In this document: piece after piece, positions 1 to 5,518 of the stretch
Layout: each line of letters opens with the position of its first letter
Numbering within the stretch: the first letter of the stretch is position 1
Assembly (NCBI GenBank): GCA_024275775.1
Contig: JAJRYM010000093.1
Span: 1-10,445, forward strand
DNA: 10,445 bases
From: Nitrospirota bacterium
Lineage (GTDB): Bacteria > Nitrospinota_A > UBA7883 > JACRGQ01
Reading direction: 5' to 3'
Program-made: the position numbers and the translations under genes
The notes under the pieces: generated by a model
Database searches by the model: none
Seen by the model: only the letters and a program-made list of their open reading frames with translations
Told to the model about the DNA's origin: nothing

Positions 1-360
1 AACCGCCCTGACTCTCCCCATAAGCTCCTTCGGCCGGAACGGTTTGGCTACGTAATCATCCGCTCCCATGCCCAGCCCCAGAACTACGTCGCTTTCCTCG
101 CCTTTCGCCGTAACCATTATTACGGGGATTGAGCGGGTAAGCGGGTCTTCTTTTAGTTTTCTGCATACTTCTATGCCGTCAAGACCGGGCAACATCAGGT
201 CCAGTATCACGAGATCTGGAGAATATCTGGCGATTACGCGGAGGGCCTCCTCGCCGTTGGAAGCGACGAGAGTTTCGTACCCCTCTCTTTTGAGGTTGTA
301 TTCGATAACCTCGCGGATGTCGGTTTCATCTTCTACGATGATTATTTTTTCTTTTCCCAT
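1..360 (-). CDS. Response regulator, OmpR/PhoB-like receiver domain (3' part cut by window edge)
   Basis: The visible 120 residues form a complete CheY-like receiver domain of a two-component response regulator. A partner histidine kinase phosphorylates such proteins to switch an output domain, usually DNA-binding. Seen directly: the acidic pair E10-D11, the phospho-acceptor D54 in the context VILDLMLPGLDG, T84 in the VIMVTAK strand, and K106 in the YVAKPFRPKEL motif. The KPF followed by a ...RV.A linker is typical of OmpR/PhoB-type regulators, so a winged-helix output domain probably lies beyond the left edge; that part is inference. The ATG at 358-360 has an AGGT-containing stretch about 6-9 nt upstream on the minus strand. 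A TATACT hexamer (minus strand, at 382-387) could be its -10 box, but I see no convincing -35. The cognate kinase is not in the window. Confidence 0.93.
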   Translation of the reverse strand, partial: MGKEKIIIVEDETDIREVIEYNLKREGYETLVASNGEEALRVIARYSPDLVILDLMLPGLDGIEVCRKLKEDPLTRSIPVIMVTAKGEESDVVLGLGMGADDYVAKPFRPKELMGRVRAV

Positions 361-408
361 AAACTTACCTTTTCCGGATTAAGTATAACGGCCAATTGTG
401 AAGAAAAG

Positions 409-432
409 GTAAAAAGAGCGTAAACTTTTTAC
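409..432. repeat. AT-rich perfect hairpin between fmdB-like gene and response regulator
   Basis: An 8-bp perfect inverted repeat, GTAAAAAG (409-416) and CTTTTTAC (425-432), encloses an 8-nt loop. It lies in the 110-bp gap between the FmdB-like gene and the response regulator. It is A/T rich and on the minus strand is followed by a pyrimidine-rich stretch. It may act as a weak terminator of the FmdB-like transcript or as a regulator site upstream of the response-regulator gene. The function is not determined by the sequence. Confidence 0.4.
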
Positions 433-470
433 AGCCCGGCGGAAGTAGCGCAGAGAAACGGCGGTGAATT

Positions 471-785
471 CTAATCGGTGATGGTTTTGGAAAAATCGGG
501 AACGGTACCGGATTTACCGCGTTCCATTATCCTGCTTTCGCCTTTGCGGGCGGTAACGTTTTCATAGTTGCCGTCGCTCTTCTTTACGAGTTTGGTAAAG
601 CCGAGGTCCCGAAGTTCGGTATTGGACTTGGGCGTGTTAACGCTCACAAGGGATATGAGCTTGCGAACAGCGCCGCCGCAGGAAGGACAGCGCGCGAGAA
701 CGGCTTCATCCAGCCGCTGTTCAACCTCGAACAGCTTGCCGATGGAGCATGGCTTTTCAGAATGTTCGTATTCGTAAACCGGCAT
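471..785 (-). CDS. FmdB-type small zinc-ribbon protein, variant
   Basis: This is a 104-residue protein starting MPVYEYEH, the signature opening of the FmdB regulatory-protein family (normally MPxYEYxCxxCG...FE). The usual first CxxC knuckle is replaced by a segment with a single cysteine (C13, in EKPCSIGKLFEV), while the second knuckle C33-P-S-C36-GG is intact. The C-terminal two thirds (SVNTPKSNTELRDLGFTKLVK, then a GNYENVTA segment) is a longer tail than in minimal FmdB proteins. The reading frame extends 42 codons further upstream to 911, but the ATG at 783-785 is preceded by AAGGGAG at good spacing and matches the family start, so the extension is rejected. FmdB was named as a putative regulator of formamidase or amidase genes; the actual role of most members is unknown. 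Here it lies downstream of the hsp20 gene with a terminator-like hairpin between them. Confidence 0.85.
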   Translation of the reverse strand: MPVYEYEHSEKPCSIGKLFEVEQRLDEAVLARCPSCGGAVRKLISLVSVNTPKSNTELRDLGFTKLVKKSDGNYENVTARKGESRIMERGKSGTVPDFSKTITD

Positions 786-809
786 CGGCTCCCTTAAAAA
801 ATCTCCCGT

Positions 810-819
810 TTTGCGCAAA
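810..819. promoter_or_regulatory. Perfect palindrome upstream of FmdB-like gene
   Basis: TTTGCGCAAA is a perfect 10-bp palindrome centred about 30 nt upstream of the FmdB-like start codon, next to an A8 run (821-828). It could be an operator for a dimeric regulator, but a 10-bp palindrome can also arise by chance. Confidence 0.2.
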
Positions 820-833
820 TAAAAAAAATGGAG

Positions 834-870
834 AAAAAGGCTGACCGGCCATCCATAACTCACTGGCCGG
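834..870 (-). terminator. Candidate terminator downstream of hsp20
   Basis: Read on the minus strand, arms CCGGCCA (864-870) and TGGCCGG (845-851) form a 7-bp GC-rich stem with a 12-nt loop. A T5 run follows six bases later (834-838), and a further T8 tract lies at 821-828. It is 58 bp downstream of the hsp20 stop and fits an imperfect intrinsic terminator. A second short hairpin, GCCGG-GTTT-CCGGC, overlaps the upstream arm and could compete. Confidence 0.45.
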
Positions 871-927
871 AAACCCGGCGTTGGCTGGTGGCGGCCATGC
901 CTCTTTCTCACCTATATTTTAACCGAT

Positions 928-1452
928 TCAGCCCTTTTTTACTTCAATCCGTTTTACATGCGATTTGGCCTCTTCCGTTTTCGGCAGGGTTACGGTGAGG
1001 ACGCCTTTCCTGAAGGAGGCTTCCACTTTATCCCTGTCGACATCGGCTGAAAGCGGAATAGCGCGCGAAAACGACCCGTAGGAACTTTCGAAGCGGTAGT
1101 AGTTCTTCTTCTTGTCCTCTTTATCGAGCTTTTTCTCTCCCTTTATCGTGAGGGTATCGTCGGCAAGAAGAATTTCCACATCCTTTTCGTCAAGGCCCGG
1201 AAGCTCCGCCGCAATCTCGATTGCCTTATCGCTTTCACTTACGTTTACCTTCGGGTAAACGCTGCCCAAGGAATCGCTTTCGTACAGGAACGGCGTAAGG
1301 CCTAAACCCCATTCCCGGCCGAAACTTTGCATGAAATCTTCAAACATCCTGTCCATATCCCTCTGGAGGCCAAGCAACGGGCTGATGTTGCCATGCTTTA
1401 CCAGAGATTTCTCTTCGTTCCTCTTCCAGGGCACCCAATCCTTGTTTTTCAT
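928..1452 (-). CDS. Hsp20 / alpha-crystallin small heat-shock protein
   Basis: This 174-residue small heat-shock protein would be an ATP-independent cytosolic holdase that keeps unfolding proteins soluble. The N-terminal arm (about 1-65) contains the family-typical pattern LLGLQRDMDRMFEDFMQSFG. The alpha-crystallin domain spans about 66-157, with YPKVNVSESD at its start and the hallmark A145-x4-GVLTVTLPK at its end. The C-terminal tail contains I169-E-V171, a version of the IxI/V motif that docks into neighbouring subunits during oligomer assembly. The frame is open to 1506, but the ATG at 1450-1452 has a near-perfect AAGGAGGTG ribosome site at 7-nt spacing and gives the expected N-terminus. 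I found no CIRCE element. A sigma70-like promoter lies just upstream. The neighbouring CarD regulator and J-protein fit a stress locus. Confidence 0.95.
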   Translation of the reverse strand: MKNKDWVPWKRNEEKSLVKHGNISPLLGLQRDMDRMFEDFMQSFGREWGLGLTPFLYESDSLGSVYPKVNVSESDKAIEIAAELPGLDEKDVEILLADDTLTIKGEKKLDKEDKKKNYYRFESSYGSFSRAIPLSADVDRDKVEASFRKGVLTVTLPKTEEAKSHVKRIEVKKG

Positions 1453-1460
1453 ATCCTGCA

Positions 1461-1468
1461 CCTCCTTT
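1461..1468 (-). promoter_or_regulatory. Strong ribosome binding site of hsp20
   Basis: On the minus strand this reads AAAGGAGG, continued by TG, almost the full anti-Shine-Dalgarno complement. It sits 8 nt before the ATG at 1450-1452. It decides the hsp20 start against the upstream in-frame start at 1506 and suggests high translation. Confidence 0.75.
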
Positions 1469-1477
1469 CTTGATAAT

Positions 1478-1506
1478 TGAATAAAATCGGAGTTGCGGCG
1501 TGTCAA
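1478..1506 (-). promoter_or_regulatory. Candidate sigma70-type promoter of hsp20
   Basis: On the minus strand a perfect TTGACA (-35, at 1501-1506) is followed by 17 bp and then TATTCA (-10, at 1478-1483; TAT conserved, the rest weak). Transcription would begin near 1471, giving a very short leader to the ribosome site. A heat-shock sigma32 reading was considered because CTTGACA resembles CTTGAA, but the downstream CCGATTT lies too close for a sigma32 -10. Confidence 0.5.
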
Positions 1507-1527
1507 GCGACAGTTGAGGGGGAAAAG

Positions 1528-1562
1528 AAAAAATTGCCAATCAGGCGAAAGGGAGAGATTGG
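1528..1562 (-). terminator. Possible terminator downstream of carD-type gene
   Basis: On the minus strand CCAATC (1557-1562) and GATTGG (1537-1542) form a 6-bp stem with a 14-nt loop. It is followed three bases later by a T6 run (1528-1533) and more pyrimidines. It lies just after the CarD-type stop codon at 1584. The stem is short and the loop large, so this is a weak candidate. Confidence 0.33.
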
Positions 1563-1575
1563 AACTTTAAAGTTC
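1562..1575. promoter_or_regulatory. 14-bp perfect palindrome between carD-type gene and hsp20
   Basis: GAACTTTAAAGTTC is a perfect gapless palindrome 9 bp after the CarD-type stop and about 90 bp upstream of the predicted hsp20 transcription start. Having no loop, it fits a dimeric repressor or activator operator better than an RNA hairpin. No matching regulator can be named from the sequence. Confidence 0.3.
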
Positions 1576-1583
1576 GGAAGAAA

Positions 1584-2111
1584 TCAGGCGGAAAAAGCCT
1601 TATCCAGCAAAATGTCGGCTTTCTTTCTTTCAATGCCTTTAGCTTCCGCGAGCTCAAGAACAAGAAGCTCCCGCACATTTTCGAACATCCGCTGTTCCCC
1701 GAAAGAAAGCTCCTTTTTGCTCATGATGTAATTGAGCTCGGACAGGATTTCAGCCAGCTCGAAAACCGACCCGGATTTGATCCGCTCAAGATAGCTTTTC
1801 TGCCTTTTATGCCAGTTCAGGATGCTGTCCTGCCGGCCGCGGGATTTCTTCAGGGTTCGCATCAGCTTGGGAATCTCTTTTTTGCCGATTACCGCGCGGA
1901 TACCTATGCGCGAGACGGATTTATCCGGCACCTGTATGGTCATATTGGATTCGTCTAGCCGGATAGTATAGAAAGCCGTATGGCCGCCGTTGGCCCGTAC
2001 CTTCTCAACTTTTTCCACAATGCCGATACCGTGGGCAGGATAGACCACCTTGGCACCGCATTTAAGGTTAACCGCTGTTTTCTGCAACTGAATATTTTCT
2101 CCCAATCCCAC
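1584..2111 (-). CDS. CarD/CdnL-type RNA polymerase-binding transcriptional regulator
   Basis: CarD/CdnL proteins bind the RNA polymerase beta subunit and stabilise open promoter complexes, affecting rRNA and stress transcription. The 175-residue reading contains the N-terminal Tudor-like RNAP-interaction domain (about 18-78), with the signature GAKVVYPAHGIGIVEKVE. A helical C-terminal domain (about 85-170) includes the conserved RQ...W100..R pattern, where the tryptophan wedges into the upstream edge of the transcription bubble in characterised homologs, and the SG..ELAEIL.EL.....LS..E motif. Start choice is uncertain. The frame opens with GTG at 2109-2111, directly after an in-frame TAA. A TTG at residue 9 (2085-2087) is preceded by GGGAG and would give an N-terminus closer to the usual family length. 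The order J-protein, CarD, Hsp20 fits a stress-response role. It lacks the HMGA-like AT-hook tail of the Myxococcus CarD, so it is CdnL-like. Confidence 0.92.
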   Translation of the reverse strand: MGLGENIQLQKTAVNLKCGAKVVYPAHGIGIVEKVEKVRANGGHTAFYTIRLDESNMTIQVPDKSVSRIGIRAVIGKKEIPKLMRTLKKSRGRQDSILNWHKRQKSYLERIKSGSVFELAEILSELNYIMSKKELSFGEQRMFENVRELLVLELAEAKGIERKKADILLDKAFSA

Positions 2112-2142
2112 TTAGATTAAGACAAGTGTACCAGAAAAAGTC

Positions 2143-2157
2143 GCTATAGTATATAGC
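2143..2157. promoter_or_regulatory. Inverted repeat covering a -10-like box upstream of carD-type gene
   Basis: GCTATA-GTA-TATAGC has 6-bp arms with a 3-bp centre. On the minus strand it contains TATACT (2148-2153), a good -10 hexamer for the CarD-type gene about 37 nt downstream. No good -35 is visible at 15-18 bp. It may be a promoter/operator overlap, or simply an AT-rich promoter melting region. Confidence 0.3.
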
Positions 2158-2209
2158 TATCCCATGCGCTAACTATAACGCATTGAAAAGTAAAGGTTAT
2201 ATGGCGTTT

Positions 2210-2235
2210 AAAAGGAAGCCTCGTTGTCAGAGGCC
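2210..2235 (-). terminator. Weak terminator-like hairpin overlapping the end of the J-protein gene
   Basis: On the minus strand GGCCTC/GAGGCT pair around a 7-nt loop (2223-2229) that contains the J-protein stop codon at 2227-2229. TTCCTTTT follows. The stem is five Watson-Crick pairs plus one wobble, so termination would be partial at best. Confidence 0.35.
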
Positions 2236-3087
2236 GGTATCTCTCAGTTTTTTCACCAGCTCTTTCTGCTCCATGGAAAGTGTCGAGGGGAGGCGCAGTC
2301 CTGTTTCAATATATAGATCTCCTTTTTTACCGCCTTTCAACGGCCGAACCCCTTCCCCTTTTATCCGGATTTTCCGGCCCGGACCGGTGCCGGGGGGAAT
2401 TTTCACCTTTCGCACCCCTTCAAAAGTTTCCACCTCCACCGTTCCCCCCAACAGAGCGGAAGATACGGATATATCCTGCCTGATAAAGATATCGTTGCCT
2501 TCCCGCCTTATCCGTGGATGCGGGGCGATTTTTACTTCTATATAGAGGTCTCCTCTCCTGCCGCCCTGCGCGTTGCCCTTGCCTGCCAGCCTTAATTTTC
2601 CTCCGTCCGGAATACCTGCGGGGATTTTGACGTTCAGGGTATCCATGCCCGCAGGCGTCTTAAAACTTATCTGCCGCTGTCCGCCCATGACGGATTCTTC
2701 AAGCGAGATTTCAATCCTTGAGGTTGCGTCCAGGTTTACCGGCTGGCGGCCGCCGAACGGAAAACCGAAAGCGCCTCCGAAAATCTCCCCGAAATCTATC
2801 CCGAATTCCCTGAAAGTACCGGAAAAATCAGCCCCCCTGAAAATATCTTCCTGCGAGAATCGCTGGTGGAATTTCTCGCTCCCGAACATATCGTAATTTT
2901 TTCTTTTTTCGGAGTCGCTCAAAACGGCGTAGGCTTCGCTTATCTTTTTAAACATCTCCTCCGCGTTCTTGTCGCCACTGTTGCGGTCGGGATGGTATTT
3001 TTTCGCCAGTTTGCGATAGGCCGATTTTATTTCGGCATCTGAGGCTTTTTTGTTTACTCCCAGTACTTTATAATAATCTTCGGTCAT
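2227..3087 (-). CDS. Class B DnaJ co-chaperone (CbpA-like)
   Basis: J-domain proteins stimulate DnaK ATP hydrolysis and deliver unfolded substrates to it. The J-domain (about 3-68) starts DYYKVLGVNKKASDAEIK and has the essential H32-P33-D34 loop and the KISEAYAVLSD helix. A Gly/Phe-rich linker spans about 85-114 (GIDFGEIFGGAFGFPFGG). The substrate-binding beta domains CTD I (about 119-190, with the IPAGIPDGGKLRLAGKG motif) and CTD II (about 192-265, with KIPPGTGPGRKIRIKGEG) follow, then a short dimerisation tail. There are no CxxCxGxG zinc repeats, so it is class B (CbpA/DnaJ-B) rather than canonical DnaJ; 286 residues fits. The start ATG at 3085-3087 has only an AAAGTAAAG stretch upstream. 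No dnaK or grpE is nearby. It is divergent from the cytochrome operon with a 93-bp shared intergenic region. Confidence 0.95.
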   Translation of the reverse strand: MTEDYYKVLGVNKKASDAEIKSAYRKLAKKYHPDRNSGDKNAEEMFKKISEAYAVLSDSEKRKNYDMFGSEKFHQRFSQEDIFRGADFSGTFREFGIDFGEIFGGAFGFPFGGRQPVNLDATSRIEISLEESVMGGQRQISFKTPAGMDTLNVKIPAGIPDGGKLRLAGKGNAQGGRRGDLYIEVKIAPHPRIRREGNDIFIRQDISVSSALLGGTVEVETFEGVRKVKIPPGTGPGRKIRIKGEGVRPLKGGKKGDLYIETGLRLPSTLSMEQKELVKKLRDTGL

Positions 3088-3130
3088 TACTTTACTTTAA
3101 AAATCTCTGCTTGGAATTAAAGGGGACAGG

Positions 3131-3158
3131 TTGAGTAAAAAAATTTTCCAAATACATT
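3131..3158 (+). promoter_or_regulatory. Candidate promoter of the cytochrome c-Rieske-cytochrome b operon
   Basis: TTGAGT (3131-3136) and TACATT (3153-3158) are separated by 16 bp; each matches the sigma70 consensus at four of six positions. The predicted transcript would start near 3165, about 15 nt before the GTG start. An inverted repeat overlaps the -10 hexamer, suggesting repression by promoter occlusion. The assignment rests on hexamer matching only. Confidence 0.35.
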
Positions 3159-3161
3159 TGG
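3148..3161. promoter_or_regulatory. Inverted repeat over the -10 region of the cytochrome operon
   Basis: CCAAAT-AC-ATTTGG is a perfect 6-bp inverted repeat with a 2-bp centre, in the 93-bp divergent region between the J-protein and cytochrome genes. It covers the candidate -10 hexamer. It does not match the FNR box (TTGAT-N4-ATCAA). A direct repeat ACAGGTT (3126-3132 and 3170-3176) flanks it. It is a candidate operator for redox or respiratory control. Confidence 0.35.
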
Positions 3162-3180
3162 CTAACAAAACAGGTTAAAC

Positions 3181-4347
3181 GTGAAAATTTTCAAATCTTT
3201 TTTGTATTATAAGTGGCCGTTTGTCGTGATGGCAATGATTCTCTTTTTTCCCGCAACGGCTCCGGCCGGCTCTCCCACCCTACCGCCTCCTTTGGAAAAA
3301 GGGGTTATTTCCCCCGCGAAAAACTGCGGCTCATGCCACGAGGAGATTTTTTCCATGTGGAAAGATTCACTGCATTCGCATGCCGTGGAGGATCCCATAT
3401 TTCATACGTCATTCATGGAAGCGTATCACGCTTCAAAAGGCGAGGTCAAAAAGCTCTGCCTAAGCTGTCATGCCCCCACAGTCCGGGTTACGGGTGATTA
3501 CGACGCTGAAAACGACATTACCATGGAAGGGGTTACCTGCCACTTCTGCCATTCCATAAAAGGCGTAAACCACGCGGTAGACCCGGAAAACCCGGAGCGG
3601 TTCAGCCTGGACGTGGGGCGGACAATACGGTCGCCCATAGGCGGCGGCACGGGAGAATATCACGAGCGCGCCTATTCGCCGATTCATAAAAAATCCGAAC
3701 TGTGCGCCGGTTGCCACGAATATTCGGCCAACGGCATAACAATAATGGGAACCTACTCGGAGTGGAAAAACAGCAGTTATGCGGAGAAAGGCATCCAGTG
3801 CCAGACCTGCCATATGCCTCAGCAGAAAGCCAGGAGCGGTTCGGAAAAGAAAAAGCTTTTCAGCCATTACCTCGCGGGCGGTCACTCCCTCACCCAGTTA
3901 AAAAAAGCCGTAAAAATCGACATTACAAACATTCTGCGCGGGAAGGACAGAATAATCATAAATCTGACAGTTGAAAATGTCGGGTCGGGACATTCCGTGC
4001 CGACCGGCATTCCCTCGCGACAGCTTGTAGTCACCTGCAAGGTTACGAATGGAAGAAACGTCACGAAAAAGCGGGTGGTCAGGTACGAAAAAATCATTTT
4101 TGACGCGCAGGGGCGGGAACTTTTGAGCGACAGCGAAATAATGATGGGGCACGGAACCCAGATTGTAAAAGACAACCGTCTGGAGCCTGGCGAAAAACGA
4201 AAAGAAAAACTGGTGTTTTATATGGAACCCGCAGGGGAGATTTTCGTATCGGCTCAGATTGATTATATATATCGGCCGGCCATCATACAGGAGATGGAAA
4301 TGAAGATAGAAATGAACAGGTCGGAAAAGGTTTTTCAGGCGCGTTAA
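3181..4347 (+). CDS. Periplasmic pentaheme cytochrome c of the quinol-oxidising complex
   Basis: This 388-residue exported multiheme c-type cytochrome starts at a GTG with CAGG six nt upstream. The N-terminus is a Sec signal peptide or membrane anchor: basic n-region (KIFKSFLYYK), hydrophobic core WPFVVMAMILFF, possible cleavage near ATAPA. Five CxxCH heme sites are present: CGSCH (49-53), CLSCH (93-97), CHFCH (120-124), CAGCH (175-179) and CQTCH (207-211). Spacing and sequence resemble the cytochrome c-554/multiheme family. The C-terminal part (about 240-388) has no heme motif, is predicted beta-rich, and carries GSGHSVPTG (GHxxPTG-like), seen in related multiheme cytochromes. It is the first gene of a four-gene operon with a Rieske protein and split cytochrome b, with the next ATG immediately after its TAA. 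I infer that it takes the electron-accepting place of cytochrome c1 or f. A hydroxylamine-oxidoreductase-linked c-554 role is less likely because no such genes are nearby. Confidence 0.93.
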   Translation: MKIFKSFLYYKWPFVVMAMILFFPATAPAGSPTLPPPLEKGVISPAKNCGSCHEEIFSMWKDSLHSHAVEDPIFHTSFMEAYHASKGEVKKLCLSCHAPTVRVTGDYDAENDITMEGVTCHFCHSIKGVNHAVDPENPERFSLDVGRTIRSPIGGGTGEYHERAYSPIHKKSELCAGCHEYSANGITIMGTYSEWKNSSYAEKGIQCQTCHMPQQKARSGSEKKKLFSHYLAGGHSLTQLKKAVKIDITNILRGKDRIIINLTVENVGSGHSVPTGIPSRQLVVTCKVTNGRNVTKKRVVRYEKIIFDAQGRELLSDSEIMMGHGTQIVKDNRLEPGEKRKEKLVFYMEPAGEIFVSAQIDYIYRPAIIQEMEMKIEMNRSEKVFQAR

Positions 4348-4821
4348 ATGTCAAATCAGGAACATGAGGTGCGGGAAAAAGCATGGGATGAAATGCCGGC
4401 TTCAAGGCGATTTTTTATTTTATCCTCTCTCGTAGCGTCCGGAGGCGCGGCTTTTATGGGAACTCTCTACCCTCTTTTCCGCTACCTTTTCCCATCGAAA
4501 AAAGCGGGAGCCGTTAAAGCAGTCTCAGTCACAATACCGTTGGGCGAAGTGGCCATAGGCGAAAGCAGGTTCTTCAAATTCAAAGGGAAACCGGCCATTC
4601 TTATCCGGCTGAACCAGCAGAAGGTTGTCGCTCTTTCGGCTGTCTGCACCCACCTCGGCTGTATCGTCAAATATTCGGAATCGGAAAAGATTCTCAAGTG
4701 TCCCTGCCACGGTGCGAAATTCGATATCACAGGAAAAGTGCTCGCCGGGCCGGCACCAAAACCGTTGCCAACATTCGCCTCCAGAATCGAAGGAGACAAA
4801 GCGATAGTGGGAGATGCCTGA
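4348..4821 (+). CDS. Rieske [2Fe-2S] protein of a cytochrome bc/b6f-type complex
   Basis: This 157-residue Rieske iron-sulfur subunit takes one electron from quinol at the outer side of the membrane and passes it to a cytochrome c. Cluster ligands are visible in the two boxes C100-T-H102-L-G-C105 and C118-P-C120-H121-G. C100/H102/C105 and C118/C120/H121 supply two Cys and two His ligands plus the disulfide pair. The Pro loop GPAPKPLP follows at 134-141. The N-terminus has S-R20-R21-FFI ahead of a hydrophobic segment (about 22-47), i.e. a Tat-type uncleaved anchor as in other Rieske proteins. The ATG follows the cytochrome c stop with no gap, and its end overlaps the possible first start of the cytochrome b gene. 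Length and the CTHLGC box match bc/b6f Rieske subunits rather than Rieske-type dioxygenases or ferredoxins. Confidence 0.96.
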   Translation: MSNQEHEVREKAWDEMPASRRFFILSSLVASGGAAFMGTLYPLFRYLFPSKKAGAVKAVSVTIPLGEVAIGESRFFKFKGKPAILIRLNQQKVVALSAVCTHLGCIVKYSESEKILKCPCHGAKFDITGKVLAGPAPKPLPTFASRIEGDKAIVGDA

Positions 4822-5518
4822 TATGGAAAAAGTCCGGTTCGGCCCGATTACCATTACCAACAGCTATCTTATAAAAACATACCGATATGTTAACGACCGG
4901 CTGGACATCCGGGAAATTCTGGATTTGGAAGTGTTCGACAAGCTCGCCCCCACGCATCTTGGCCTGCTCTCCTGCTTCGGCGGCATCACTTTTTTCCTGT
5001 TCCTCACCCAGATCGTCACAGGACTGCTTTTGATGGTCTACTACATTCCCGAAACCGAAAAAGCCTACGATTCGGTGGTTATGATTACCAACAGCGTCGA
5101 TTTCGGCTGGGCCGTAAGGGGCATGCATGCATGGGGCGCGAACCTGATGGTGGTAACCGTCATCATTCACATGGCGAAAATCTTTTTCTCCGGCATATAC
5201 AAACCCCCGCGCGAGCTGAACTGGGTTAACGGCGTCGTGCTTCTTCTGCTAACTTTCGGCTTTGCCTTTACCGGCTATCTGCTTCCATGGACTCAGCTTT
5301 CATACTGGGCGACCGTGGTCGGCACCGAAACGCCTGCGGCCATACCGGTTGTTGGAGAGTTCGTCAAGGAGCTGATGCGGGGCGGGAGCGAGATAAGCCA
5401 GGTAACGCTTAACAGGTTTTTCGCCATCCACGTGATGATACTGCCCATAACAATGGGGGTATTTCTTGTGCTTCACTTCTTCCAGATAAGACGGCAGGGA
5501 ATATCGGGGCCGATGTAA
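4814..5518 (+). CDS. Cytochrome b6-like subunit (N-terminal half of cytochrome b)
   Basis: This membrane subunit binds hemes bL and bH and helps form the quinol oxidation and reduction sites. It has four transmembrane helices (about 48-78, 105-127, 140-160 and 202-225). Heme ligands are H105 and H119 (helix B) and H206 and H221 (helix D). The H206-H221 distance of 15 is the b6f-type spacing, one longer than in mitochondrial-type cytochrome b. C54, in the context SCFGGIT, aligns with Cys35 of plant/cyanobacterial b6 (YCLGGIT), the covalent attachment point of heme ci. The helix C end GYLLPWTQLSYWA is canonical. Start: ATG at 4814 overlaps the Rieske gene by 8 bp but has no spaced ribosome site. 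ATG at 4823 has GGGAG nine nt upstream and gives 231 residues, and may be the true start. Numbering here counts from 4814. The gene ends in a TAATG overlap with the next. Confidence 0.95.
   Translation: MPDMEKVRFGPITITNSYLIKTYRYVNDRLDIREILDLEVFDKLAPTHLGLLSCFGGITFFLFLTQIVTGLLLMVYYIPETEKAYDSVVMITNSVDFGWAVRGMHAWGANLMVVTVIIHMAKIFFSGIYKPPRELNWVNGVVLLLLTFGFAFTGYLLPWTQLSYWATVVGTETPAAIPVVGEFVKELMRGGSEISQVTLNRFFAIHVMILPITMGVFLVLHFFQIRRQGISGPM

Noticed and set aside
786..911. N-terminal extension of the FmdB-like protein
   Set aside because: The extra 42 residues lack family similarity, pass through the terminator-like hairpin, and the internal ATG at 783-785 has a good ribosome site and the standard MPVYEY opening.
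1471..1506. Sigma32 heat-shock promoter for hsp20
   Set aside because: CTTGACA resembles the sigma32 -35, but the CCGATTT downstream is only about 10 bp away, shorter than the sigma32 spacer. A sigma70 reading fits better. No CIRCE (TTAGCACTC-N9-GAGTGCTAA) is present either.
3110..3140. AATTAAAGGGGACAGG-like stretch as a REP or transposase-end repeat
   Set aside because: It resembles sequences seen near REP-associated transposases, but there is only one copy here, with no inverted partner and no transposase gene, so it cannot be supported.
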